From: Treponema sp.
GTDB lineage: Bacteria > Spirochaetota > Spirochaetia > Treponematales > Breznakiellaceae
Direction of reading: 5' to 3'
Length of the DNA stretch: 64,000 nucleotides
NCBI GenBank assembly: GCA_009777335.1
Contig: WRMC01000004.1
Span: 84,874-148,873 of the forward strand
A program made the position numbers and the translations under genes. This document shows positions 24,749-33,676 of the stretch, in pieces (position 1 is the first letter of the stretch; every line of letters begins with the position of its first letter). The notes beneath the pieces were generated by a model. It was not told the DNA's origin and made no database searches. It was given only the letters and a program-made list of their open reading frames with translations.

Positions 24749-26164
24749 ATGGAAATGCTCATGAGTTTTTCCGGGCTATCCCAGGCTCTAGGGGTACCTC
24801 TGTTAACCGGGGAGGGGAGACAGACAGATACCCAGGGCTTTAGCTCCGTGTCTCTAGATTCCAGGGAGATATCCCCGGGGGGCCTCTTTGTGGCCCTCCG
24901 GGGCAGTCTTCATGACGGCCACCGTTATGTGGAAGCCGCCTTTGCGGCGGGAGCCCGGGGGGCCATGGTAGCCGCCTCGGCCATGGAAGATCCGTCCCTG
25001 GGCCTTTTGGGGGCGGCGCAGAAATGGAAGGGCTTTTTACTGGTGGTAGAAGACACCCTTAAGGGCCTCCAGGATGCGGCGGGAGCTTACCTAAAACAGT
25101 TTACCAATTTATTAACCATAGGGATCACCGGCTCAGCCGGGAAGACCACCACCAAGGAGATCAGCGCCGCCATCATAGGTCAGGAAAAATCGGTGGTGAT
25201 GAACCAGGGAAATCTGAACTCCGAAACAGGGCTGCCCCTGTCGGTCTTTAATGTCCGATCCCATCATGAGGTGGGCATCTTCGAAGCCGGCATGAATCGA
25301 AGGGGGGAGATTTCCGAATTGGCCAAGGTCCTTAATCCTCGCCTTGCTTTAATCACCAACATCGGTACTGCCCATATCGGTATTCTCGGCACAAAGGACG
25401 CCATAGCTGAAGAAAAAAAGCAAATTTTTTCCCAGTTTACTCATAACAATACGGCCCTTATCCCCGCCGAGGATCCCTACCGGGATTTCCTCGCCGCCGG
25501 GCTTCCGGGCCGGGTGGTCTTCTACGGGCCTTCAAGCTTGAAGGGCCTGGGGGCCTGCCGGGACCTGGGGCTCCTGGGGACCGAAATCACCTGGGAGTCC
25601 AAGACGGCCCGCTTTGGCCTCCCTGGCCCTGCGATGCTCCAGAATGCCCTGGCTGCGGCGGCCCTGGCCTCTGAGATGGGGCTGGGGCCTGACTCCATCC
25701 GCCGGGGCCTCGAATCGGTAAAGCCCCTCTTCGGCCGGGGAGAGATCTTCCAGGGCCGCACTACCTTGATCCGGGACTGCTACAATTCCAGCCCCGAGAG
25801 TGCCCGCTCTGCCCTGGACTTCTGTGACAGTCTTGACTGGCCGGGCCGCCGGATCTATGTCATCGGCTCCATGCTGGAACTGGGGGACTCCTCTGCCGAG
25901 GCCCATGGGGCCCTGGGCAGACGCCTTGTCTCTTCCAAGGGGGACATGGTCTACCTTTTTGGCGAAGAAACCAAGGCAGCGGCAGAAATTTTTGAATCCG
26001 AAGAAAAGGGCATCCCCTTTTTCCACACCCAGGATATGGAACATTTATCCCGTGCCTTGAATGAATACATACAGCCCGGTGACCTCGTCTTGTTAAAGGG
26101 TTCCCGGGGTTGTGCATTAGAATCATTAACAAAAATATGTCTGGGGGAAGACCATGTTTTATGA
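24749..26164 (+). CDS. murF: UDP-MurNAc-tripeptide-D-Ala-D-Ala ligase MurF
   Basis: A 471-residue Mur ligase. The N-terminal substrate domain has VSLDSREISPGGLFVAL; the ATP loop is GITGSAGKTTTKE; GNLNSETGLPLSVF and FEAGMNRRGEISELA identify MurF rather than other Mur ligases; IRDCYNSSPES follows in the third domain. It adds D-Ala-D-Ala to the peptidoglycan precursor. It overlaps mraY by 11 bp. Confidence 0.96.
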   Translation: MEMLMSFSGLSQALGVPLLTGEGRQTDTQGFSSVSLDSREISPGGLFVALRGSLHDGHRYVEAAFAAGARGAMVAASAMEDPSLGLLGAAQKWKGFLLVVEDTLKGLQDAAGAYLKQFTNLLTIGITGSAGKTTTKEISAAIIGQEKSVVMNQGNLNSETGLPLSVFNVRSHHEVGIFEAGMNRRGEISELAKVLNPRLALITNIGTAHIGILGTKDAIAEEKKQIFSQFTHNNTALIPAEDPYRDFLAAGLPGRVVFYGPSSLKGLGACRDLGLLGTEITWESKTARFGLPGPAMLQNALAAAALASEMGLGPDSIRRGLESVKPLFGRGEIFQGRTTLIRDCYNSSPESARSALDFCDSLDWPGRRIYVIGSMLELGDSSAEAHGALGRRLVSSKGDMVYLFGEETKAAAEIFESEEKGIPFFHTQDMEHLSRALNEYIQPGDLVLLKGSRGCALESLTKICLGEDHVL

Positions 26165-27230
26165 GTTTGTGTACCCGCTAGTAAGATATTTTACTCCCTT
26201 TAATGTGTTCCAATACTTAAGTTTTCGCGGAGCCTATGCGGCCATTACCACCCTGTTTCTCTGTTATATCTTTGGGCCCCGGGTTATCGAAGCCCTCAGG
26301 CGGCTCAAGGTTGGTCAGGTGGTCAGGGAGGAATTGCCGGGCCATTCATCCAAGGCCGGAACCCCCACCATGGGGGGCATCTTTGTAATTATCTCGATCC
26401 TCATTTCCATGTTTTTATGGACCGACTTTAGGAGCCCCATGATATGGATCACCCTGGGGTCCTTTGTGGCCTTTGGCTTTGTGGGCTTCCTGGATGATTA
26501 CCTAAAAATTACGAAAAAATCTTCCGGCGGCCTTTCGCCCAAGAAAAAGCTCATAGGGCAGTTCCTTATTTCATTGGCGGTGATGCTTTTTCTTTACTTC
26601 ACCGGGAACGAAGAAATTTCAGTAATATATATACCCTTTTTTAAAGATCCGGTTATCAATTTGGGCTTTCTATGGATTCCCTTTGGGATCCTTCTTATCA
26701 TGGGTACCTCCAACGCGGTTAACTTTGGAGACGGTCTGGACGGCCTTTTGGCGGGCCTCTTGATCTTCGCCTTTGTGACCCTGGCCATCCTGGCCTATCT
26801 TTCCGGCCATGCGGAGTTTTCTTCCTACCTGGGGATTCCCTTTATTTCCGGGGCAGGGGAGCTCATGATTTTCTGTGTGGCCGTTACCGGAGCCTGTGTG
26901 GGCTTTCTTTGGTTTAATTCCCACCCCGCCGAAGTATTCATCGGAGATGTGGGTTCCCTTTCTTTGGGGGGAGTAATGGCAGTAATCGCCCTGATCATTA
27001 AAAAGGAGATTCTTCTTTTTATCATAGGGGGCGTTTTTGTAATTGAAATTGTGTCGGTTATTATTCAAGTTACTTCATTTAAAAAAAGAGGGAAGAGGGT
27101 GTTTTTAAAAACCCCCATTCATCATCATTTTGAAGAACTGGGCTGGGCAGAATCTAAAATTGTTACCCGGTTCTGGATTTTGGGAGGCTTGTTTGCGGTC
27201 ATCGCGTTGTCGACGCTGAAGATTCAATAA
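26154..27230 (+). CDS. mraY: Phospho-MurNAc-pentapeptide transferase MraY
   Basis: A 358-residue, ten-helix membrane enzyme. Diagnostic motifs are HSSKAGTPTMGGIF, FLDDYLKITKK with the catalytic Asp pair, NAVNFGDGLDGL, FIGDVGSLSLGG and the C-terminal KTPIHHHFEELGW. It makes lipid I from UDP-MurNAc-pentapeptide and undecaprenyl phosphate. No murD or murG follows, unlike many dcw clusters. Confidence 0.98.
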   Translation: MFYEFVYPLVRYFTPFNVFQYLSFRGAYAAITTLFLCYIFGPRVIEALRRLKVGQVVREELPGHSSKAGTPTMGGIFVIISILISMFLWTDFRSPMIWITLGSFVAFGFVGFLDDYLKITKKSSGGLSPKKKLIGQFLISLAVMLFLYFTGNEEISVIYIPFFKDPVINLGFLWIPFGILLIMGTSNAVNFGDGLDGLLAGLLIFAFVTLAILAYLSGHAEFSSYLGIPFISGAGELMIFCVAVTGACVGFLWFNSHPAEVFIGDVGSLSLGGVMAVIALIIKKEILLFIIGGVFVIEIVSVIIQVTSFKKRGKRVFLKTPIHHHFEELGWAESKIVTRFWILGGLFAVIALSTLKIQ

Positions 27231-27240
27231 CATGTAAAGT

Positions 27241-28392
27241 ATGGATATAAGACTCAATGACCCCCATAAACAGGGGGCGGATCATCTATTTATCGCCACG
27301 GTCTTACTCTTAACTGGTCTGGGTCTTGTTACCCTCTATTCAGCTTCCTTCTCTTTTGCCCAGCGCTTCTTTGGCGGGGATGGCATGTACCTGGTTACCC
27401 GGCAATTACACCTGGGCCTGGCAGGGCTGGCCCTCTTTTTTATTGCCTCCGTAATCAATCTGGACTTTATCCGTAAGTTTATCATGCCCCTGGTTCTGGG
27501 TAGTCTGATCCTCTGCATCCTCACCTTCGTACCGGGCATAGGGGTGATAAAAAACGGCGCAGCCCGGTGGATAGGGATAGGCTCCAATACCTTCCAGCCT
27601 TCGGAGCTGGTTAAACTGGTCCTTCCCCTTTACCTGGCCCATATCTTCGACAAAAAGAAAGAAAATATTGATGTCCTGTCATCGGGGATCATTCCCCCGG
27701 CCCTTGTTACCGGAGTTTTTGTGGGGTTAATTTTTTTGCAGAATAATTTTTCCACCGCCGTATTCATTGCGTGTAACGCCCTCTTTATTTTCTTCCTGGC
27801 GGGGGTGAGGTTCCGCTATTTCTTCAGCGCCATTTTTATGTTTGTGCCCACGGCGACCCTTTTAGTCTTGCAGAAAGAACACCGGATCCGCCGCTTTCTT
27901 AGTTACATACAGCCCGAATTTGAACCCCTGGGTGCGGGCTTCCAGGTTAATTCTTCGATCCTGTCCATCATGTCCGGAGGCTTTTGGGGCAAGGGCATAG
28001 GCCAGGGGACCCGGAAGATTTCCAGCGTTCCGGAGATCCACTCGGACTTTATTTTTTCTGCCTACGCAGAAGAATCCGGCTTTATTGGGGTCCTTCTTTT
28101 TTGCCTCCTCTTTGCGGTCTTTGCCCTCCGGGGTTACAGCGCTTCCATGAAAAACGAAAACCCCTTTAACCGTTTATTTGGCTGTGCCCTGGTAACCATG
28201 ATAGTTTCCCAGGTCCTCTTAAACATTGCAGTGGTGGCCGGAGCTCTTCCTGCCACCGGAGTACCTCTGCCCTTCTTTTCGGCCGGGGGTTCTTCCTTAG
28301 CCATGACCCTTATCATGGCAGGGTTCATCGTCAACATTTCCCGGACTTCCAGAGCCAGGACTTCATCTTATTATGACCGGGGAGGGATCTGA
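27241..28392 (+). CDS. ftsW: SEDS glycosyltransferase FtsW
   Basis: A 383-residue SEDS-family protein with about ten membrane helices. It shows LVTLYSASFSFA in the first helix, the GAARWIGIG loop, FQPSELVKLVLPLYLA with the conserved Glu, GAGFQVNSSILSIMSGGFWGKGIGQGTRK, and HSDFIFSAYAEESGFIG. It polymerises septal peptidoglycan with a class B PBP. The division cluster context favours FtsW over RodA. Confidence 0.95.
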   Translation: MDIRLNDPHKQGADHLFIATVLLLTGLGLVTLYSASFSFAQRFFGGDGMYLVTRQLHLGLAGLALFFIASVINLDFIRKFIMPLVLGSLILCILTFVPGIGVIKNGAARWIGIGSNTFQPSELVKLVLPLYLAHIFDKKKENIDVLSSGIIPPALVTGVFVGLIFLQNNFSTAVFIACNALFIFFLAGVRFRYFFSAIFMFVPTATLLVLQKEHRIRRFLSYIQPEFEPLGAGFQVNSSILSIMSGGFWGKGIGQGTRKISSVPEIHSDFIFSAYAEESGFIGVLLFCLLFAVFALRGYSASMKNENPFNRLFGCALVTMIVSQVLLNIAVVAGALPATGVPLPFFSAGGSSLAMTLIMAGFIVNISRTSRARTSSYYDRGGI

Positions 28393-29219
28393 TGGCAGAA
28401 CAGATTTACTTCGACGATGAAGTAGAAGCCGAAGCCGAAGCCCCAAAGGCGATCCGGTCAAAGAAACTTCTAAAATGGCTCATCATTGTGGCGGTCCTCT
28501 TTTTGGCCGCCGAACTGGTCTGGCTCTTTGGCATTAGTCCCTTTAGGCCCTTTTCCCGGATAGAGATCACGGGCTACGAGGGCATAGAAAGGGCAGAGAT
28601 CATCGCCCGATCGGGGCTTCAGCGGAACTCTTCCTATGTATCCACCGACCCGGCGGCCATAGAACAGGCCCTTATGGGGTTTAGCTCCCTGGAATCGGTG
28701 CGGGTCATAAAAAGCTTCCCCGATAGGCTTTCCATCGATCTTCAGGGCCGCCGTCCCGTGGCCTTTACCCTGGCCTTTTTGGATAGTAGGACCGTTCCGG
28801 TCTTCTTTGACAGCCAGGGCGTTATTTTCCAGATAGGCCAGGATTCTAAAAACCTCTTCCTCCAGCAGAGGCTTCCGGCTATTTCGGGCCTGGTGATAGA
28901 AAACCCCTACCTGGGCATGCAGCTTCCCCTGGTGTTCGAACCCCTTTTATGGGAACTGGAAAAAATTACCCTTTCGGCCCCGGAATTAATTTCCGCCATC
29001 TCTGAGTTTCGGATTAACCGGCGGCCCTATGATGGCTTTGATCTTATTTTATATCTCATGCATTCCCAGATTAGGGTAAGGCTCTCTGAGTTGAATGAAG
29101 ATCTTTTACGGTATACCCTTTTAATGGTAGATGTGCTTGCATCGGCGGAAGAAGGAATCCATACCCTGGACTTCCGTTCCGGTATAGCTTCCTATGTTCC
29201 TCAAGGAGGTTCCCTTTGA
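28392..29219 (+). CDS. ftsQ: FtsQ/DivIB division protein
   Basis: A 275-residue single-pass membrane protein: an acidic cytoplasmic tail, one helix (LLKWLIIVAVLFLAAELVWLFG), then a POTRA domain (FSRIEITGYEGIERAEIIARSGL) and the FtsQ-type beta domain (RPVAFTLAFLDSRTVPVFFDSQG). It scaffolds the periplasmic divisome with FtsL. It starts in a TGATG overlap with ftsW and its stop overlaps ftsA. Confidence 0.9.
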   Translation: MAEQIYFDDEVEAEAEAPKAIRSKKLLKWLIIVAVLFLAAELVWLFGISPFRPFSRIEITGYEGIERAEIIARSGLQRNSSYVSTDPAAIEQALMGFSSLESVRVIKSFPDRLSIDLQGRRPVAFTLAFLDSRTVPVFFDSQGVIFQIGQDSKNLFLQQRLPAISGLVIENPYLGMQLPLVFEPLLWELEKITLSAPELISAISEFRINRRPYDGFDLILYLMHSQIRVRLSELNEDLLRYTLLMVDVLASAEEGIHTLDFRSGIASYVPQGGSL

Positions 29220-30472
29220 GCAATGAAGTATTGGTAGTTGGCCTGGACATAGGCACAACCAAGGTCTGCGCCGTCATTGGCGAGGTAAATGAACAGGGTT
29301 CCCTTGAGATTACCGGGGTAGGGACCTGCCCTTCTACGGGTCTGCGCAAGGGAGTGGTGGTAAACATCGAATCCACCCTTCGGTCCATCACCCAGGCCAT
29401 AGAAGCCGCAGAGATGATGAGCGGCCGGGAGGTCCACGAAGTATGGACCGGCATAGGGGGGAGCCATATCGACGGGATCAATTCCCGGGGAGTGGTGGCG
29501 GTTACGGGGAAAAACCGGGAAACCAGGGAGATAGCCGGGGACGATATCAAGCGGGTCCTGGAAGCCGCCCAGGCGGTACTTATTCCCATGGACCGAAAGG
29601 TCCTGGAGGTAATCCCCCAGAGCTTTATCGTGGACGATCAAAAAGGAATTTTAGATCCCCTAAACATGATAGGGGTGCGTCTGGAAGCAGAGGTCCACAT
29701 TATTACCTGCTCCACCACGGGGGCCCAGAACTTAATTAAATGTGTTAACCGTTCCGGATTTAGGGTGAAGGATCTGATCCTTCAGACCCTGGCGGCGGGC
29801 CGTTCGGTCCTGACCCCCGAAGAAAAGGAACTGGGGGTAGCCCTGGTGGACCTGGGAGGCGGAACCTCCAATGTCCTGGTCTATTCCGGGGGGGCTCCCT
29901 ATTCCATCAGTACCATCCCCGCGGGGGGTACTCAAGTTACCAGCGATATATCGATCATTAAAAACATATCCTTCGAGACGGCAGAGACGATCAAGCTTGA
30001 CGCGGGCTGCTGCTGGGATCCTTTCCTGGAGATCGATGATGAAATCATAGTCCCCGGGGTAGGGGGAAGACCCCCCCAGGCGATTCCAAAATCAGAGATC
30101 CTGGCAATCATACGCCCCAGGATGGAAGAGACCTTTAAACTGATAAAAGAAAAAATCGACAAGCTCTCCTTTTCCCGGCCCCTGGGGGGCGGAGTGGTCC
30201 TTACCGGCGGGGGAGCGCAATTACTGGGGGCCCCCGAGCTGGCCTCATATGTTTTTAATCTCCCTGTAAGGGTGGGGTCCCCCCTGCCCCTGGGCGGCCT
30301 GGTGGAGGACTACCACAGTCCCGCCTTTGCCACCGCCGTAGGGCTGGTCCTGGAGGGCTACGAAAGGCAGGTGGTAAAAACCGGCCAGGGCCCGGCGGGG
30401 GAGAGCAGGGGCCAGGGTGATCCTACCATGGTGGGGAAGCTGGTGGACTGGTTACGGAAGGAATTTTTTTAG
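29216..30472 (+). CDS. ftsA: Division protein FtsA
   Basis: A 418-residue actin-fold ATPase that tethers FtsZ to the membrane. It has VGLDIGTTKVCAVIGE, GIGGSHIDGINSRG, LGVALVDLGGGTSNVLVYSGG, and the late GGGVVLTGGGAQLLGAPELA. The C-terminal VGKLVDWLRKEFF is an amphipathic membrane-targeting helix. The start is TTG 29216 behind a strong AAGGAGG. Confidence 0.97.
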   Translation: MSNEVLVVGLDIGTTKVCAVIGEVNEQGSLEITGVGTCPSTGLRKGVVVNIESTLRSITQAIEAAEMMSGREVHEVWTGIGGSHIDGINSRGVVAVTGKNRETREIAGDDIKRVLEAAQAVLIPMDRKVLEVIPQSFIVDDQKGILDPLNMIGVRLEAEVHIITCSTTGAQNLIKCVNRSGFRVKDLILQTLAAGRSVLTPEEKELGVALVDLGGGTSNVLVYSGGAPYSISTIPAGGTQVTSDISIIKNISFETAETIKLDAGCCWDPFLEIDDEIIVPGVGGRPPQAIPKSEILAIIRPRMEETFKLIKEKIDKLSFSRPLGGGVVLTGGGAQLLGAPELASYVFNLPVRVGSPLPLGGLVEDYHSPAFATAVGLVLEGYERQVVKTGQGPAGESRGQGDPTMVGKLVDWLRKEFF

Positions 30473-30552
30473 TAGAGAGGGTGCATTAACTCCTATCTTT
30501 GGAATATACATCCGGGGAAGGGGAAAAAATAAAAGTGACCTGGGAGGGGATC

Positions 30553-31752
30553 ATGAATTTTGAGATACTTAGTGAGACTGGAAGATCTGAAGAACCCGTA
30601 TCAATTGTAGTAATAGGAGCCGGAGGAGGAGGATCTAACGCCGTAGACGGCATGATTGCCTGCGGCATTAGGGGTGTTAAATTTATTGCCGTAAATACGG
30701 ATGCCCAAGCTCTAAGGAACAGTAAGGCGGACGTGAAGCTCCAGATTGGTTCCCAGATAACCTCTGGGCGGGGTGCCGGGGGCATGCCCGAGATAGGCGA
30801 AAAAGCTGCCCTGGAAGACAAGGAGAAAATAGCCAAGGCCCTGGAAGGGGCTGACATGGTCTTTGTCACCGCCGGCATGGGCGGGGGTACCGGAACCGGA
30901 TCTGCTCCCATCATTGCCGAAATTGCCAAGAAGCAGGGAGCCCTGACGGTGGGGGTAGTAACCAGGCCCTTCGAGTTTGAAAAAAACTACCGGATGGAAC
31001 TGGCCGAAAAGGGCATAGCCCGCCTTAAAGATGCGGTAGATACTCTTATCGTCATTCCTAACCAGAAGCTCCTGGCCAACGTGGATCGAAAAACAAGCAT
31101 CCCCGAGGCCTTCCGCAAGGCCGATGACATACTCCGTCAGGGTGTTCAGGGGATCTCCGACAGCATCGTAGAAACTGGACTCATCAATATTGATTTCGCC
31201 GATGCCGTGACGGTTATGAAAGATCAGGGCGATGCCCTCATGGCCATAGGCTACGGGGCCGGTGAAAACCGGGTAGAAGAAGCGGTGTCCAGCGTTCTGG
31301 ATAATCCCCTTCTGGAAGATACCTCTATCCGCGGGGCCACCAGGGCTCTGGTCTATGTGGCCGGTGGAAACGATCTTCCCCTGGTGGAGTATGACGAGGT
31401 GATCAAGCGGCTTACGGTGGACATAGACAAGGATGCCATTATTATTCCGGGGATGTATCTGGATCCCAGCCTGGAAGACAAGATCCGCGTAACCGTCATC
31501 GCCACAGGCTTTGAGGGCCGCCGGGATTCCCATAAGCTGGAAGTAGTTAAGGCCCAGAAGAGTGAGATCCTCTCCGAAAAAGAATTTGACAAGATCATTG
31601 GCAACAGCTCCAGCGCCGATTTTTTAATTCCCCGGGGTAAGCGAGATGATTTCCGCTATGCCGACGAGGACCTGGATGTGCCAACGGTCATACGGGATAG
31701 ACGCTTTGTAAGCTTTCCCGGAGATCCCCTGGGGAATGCCCAGTCCAATTAG
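30553..31752 (+). CDS. ftsZ: Cell division GTPase FtsZ
   Basis: The ORF opens at a TTG (30499), but ATG 30553 with GGGAGGGG before it is the proper start, giving 399 residues. GTP-binding features are [15 protein letters not shown] and the tubulin signature [10 protein letters not shown]; the T7 synergy loop is [12 protein letters not shown]. After an unstructured tail the conserved C-terminal peptide is recognisable as [11 protein letters not shown], the FtsA/ZapA-binding part, followed by a ~14-residue extension. An 80-bp gap before it may hold its own promoter. Confidence 0.97.
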   Translation: MNFEILSETGRSEEPVSIVVIGAGGGGSNAVDGMIACGIRGVKFIAVNTDAQALRNSKADVKLQIGSQITSGRGAGGMPEIGEKAALEDKEKIAKALEGADMVFVTAGMGGGTGTGSAPIIAEIAKKQGALTVGVVTRPFEFEKNYRMELAEKGIARLKDAVDTLIVIPNQKLLANVDRKTSIPEAFRKADDILRQGVQGISDSIVETGLINIDFADAVTVMKDQGDALMAIGYGAGENRVEEAVSSVLDNPLLEDTSIRGATRALVYVAGGNDLPLVEYDEVIKRLTVDIDKDAIIIPGMYLDPSLEDKIRVTVIATGFEGRRDSHKLEVVKAQKSEILSEKEFDKIIGNSSSADFLIPRGKRDDFRYADEDLDVPTVIRDRRFVSFPGDPLGNAQSN

Positions 31753-31760
31753 GAACATAC

Positions 31761-32705
31761 ATGGACAAGCAGACCCTTCTTAAGCGTTATGGTTCTCATC
31801 TTTTGGCCCTGGAGCGAAAATCGCTTTTGACCGCCGAAACCTATAAATTTGAGATAGGCCGTTTCCTTGACTGGCTCGAAGAAGAAGATCTTCCTCTGAC
31901 CGGTGCTTTCGAAGGGAAGGGACATGCTGTGGGGCTCTCAGATCTTACCCGTTACCTCACCCGCCGGCGCATGGTCGACGGGATTGATTCCCGGTCCGTA
32001 GCCAAGGCAATTTCTGCCCTCCGTTCCTTCTTCCGCTTCCTCGAAGATCAGGGGCATAATAATTCCAGCGGCCTCTCGTCCCTTTTACAAGTACCCCGCC
32101 GCTCCGATCATCTGCCGGAGGTCCATAATAAGGAAGATGTGGAACAGCTCCTCTCCTTGTTAAATACCAAAACAGCCCTGGGCCTTAGAAACCGGGCCCT
32201 CTATGAATTGATCTATTCGGCGGGCCTAAGGATCTCCGAGGCGGTGGGGCTTAGCACGGATAACCTTTTTCTCGACAAGAACCTTGCCAGGGTAAGGGGC
32301 AAGGGAGATAAGGAAAGGCTCGTGGTCTTTGGCGATGAAGCTGCCCTTTGGCTTAAGCAGTATCTCAAAGAATCCCGGCCGGTCTTATTGGGCCATAACA
32401 GAAGCCGGGCCCTTTTTATCAGCCGCCTGGGCAAGAGGCTCTCCCGTAAGGGGATCTGGAAAAATTATGCAAAGCTGGCCTTTCAGGCGGGATTAAGCAG
32501 CAAGCTCCATACCTTAAGACATACCTTTGCCACCGAGCTATTGGCAGGGGGGGCCGATCTGCGTTCGGTCCAGGAACTCCTGGGGCATGCGGATCTGAGC
32601 ACCACCCAGATCTACACCCACATAGACTCGGGCCGCCTTAGGGATAACCACCGCAAGTACCTGCCCAATCTTAAGGCCTGGCAGACCGAAGGGGAATCGT
32701 CATGA
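31761..32705 (+). CDS. Xer-type tyrosine recombinase
   Basis: A 314-residue XerC/XerD-class recombinase: an N-terminal SAM-like DNA-binding domain (LLALERKSLLTAETYKFEIGRFL) and a catalytic domain with Arg in [39 protein letters not shown] containing the nucleophile Tyr. It resolves chromosome dimers at dif with a partner; a second Xer lies 3 kb downstream, so the pair is probably XerC plus XerD, although which is which is uncertain. It overlaps dprA by ATGA. Confidence 0.92.
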   Translation: MDKQTLLKRYGSHLLALERKSLLTAETYKFEIGRFLDWLEEEDLPLTGAFEGKGHAVGLSDLTRYLTRRRMVDGIDSRSVAKAISALRSFFRFLEDQGHNNSSGLSSLLQVPRRSDHLPEVHNKEDVEQLLSLLNTKTALGLRNRALYELIYSAGLRISEAVGLSTDNLFLDKNLARVRGKGDKERLVVFGDEAALWLKQYLKESRPVLLGHNRSRALFISRLGKRLSRKGIWKNYAKLAFQAGLSSKLHTLRHTFATELLAGGADLRSVQELLGHADLSTTQIYTHIDSGRLRDNHRKYLPNLKAWQTEGESS

Positions 32706-33673
32706 AGGATCTCCTGGACCTGATCATCTGCCGAATTCCCGGTCTTAAGACGAAAGAGAGAATTGAACTGTCCATGCGGTTTGACATGGAAGGGGATTTT
32801 ACGGTACTTTCCAAGGGCGACCTGGAGCATATAATAGGAAGGGAACTGGGAGAAGAACCCTGGGATATGCACCATTACCGGTCCCTGGCAGAAAAAGATG
32901 ATTCCAGGGCCCGCAAAATGGGGATCCAGTGCATTTCGTGGAGGGATCCTTCGTACCCGCCCCTCCTCCGGGAGATCTTTGACCCCCCGGTGCTTCTTTT
33001 TTACCGGGGCCACCTGAGTGACCCCGGCCAGCCCCTGGTGGGCATGGTAGGGACCAGGCGGCCTTCTGCCATAGGGGCCGCCCGGGCTTATACCCTGGGC
33101 AGGGAACTGGGTGAATCGGGCCTTCCGGTAGTTTCCGGCCTGGCCCTGGGAATTGATGCCCTCTCCCATAAGGGCAATCTGGAGGGCAATGGTAAGACCC
33201 TGGCAGTCCTGGGTTCCAGCCCCGACATGGTCTACCCCACGGGGAACCGCTTTCTTGCCCGGCGTATCTTAGAGACCGGAGGCTGCATCCTTTCCGAGTA
33301 TCCGCCGGAAACGGGGCCCTTTAAGTGGAATTTCCCCGAGCGGAACCGGATTATTTCGGCCCTTAGCCGGGGCCTCGTGGTGGTGGAAGCTCCCGCCAAG
33401 TCCGGGGCCCTTATTACAGCGGCCTTTGCCTTGGAGCATGGCCGGGACCTCTGGGTGGACCAGGGGGTCCTTGATAGCCCCCAGAGTCTGGGCACCAAGC
33501 GTCTTGCCGAAGAGGGAGCAAAAGTTATATCTTCCGCAAGGGATATTTTACGGGAATGGAACCTGCCTGGGATACCAACCAGGGAGTGCCAGGATAAAGA
33601 TGCCGGTATAGAGGGGGCGAGTTCTAAAGACCTGGCTTCTTCTCTGGCAAAGCAGCTTGATATTAAGTTATGA
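32702..33673 (+). CDS. dprA: DNA processing protein DprA (Smf)
   Basis: A 323-residue DprA. The Rossmann-like core has PLVGMVGTRRPSAIGAARAYTLG, VVSGLALGIDALSHKGNL, LAVLGSSPDMVYPTGN, FPERNRIISALSRGLVVVEAP and GALITAAFALEHGR. It loads RecA on incoming single-stranded DNA during transformation or transfer. It is in a tight run between a Xer recombinase and topA. Confidence 0.95.
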   Translation: MKDLLDLIICRIPGLKTKERIELSMRFDMEGDFTVLSKGDLEHIIGRELGEEPWDMHHYRSLAEKDDSRARKMGIQCISWRDPSYPPLLREIFDPPVLLFYRGHLSDPGQPLVGMVGTRRPSAIGAARAYTLGRELGESGLPVVSGLALGIDALSHKGNLEGNGKTLAVLGSSPDMVYPTGNRFLARRILETGGCILSEYPPETGPFKWNFPERNRIISALSRGLVVVEAPAKSGALITAAFALEHGRDLWVDQGVLDSPQSLGTKRLAEEGAKVISSARDILREWNLPGIPTRECQDKDAGIEGASSKDLASSLAKQLDIKL

Positions 33674-33676
33674 GGA

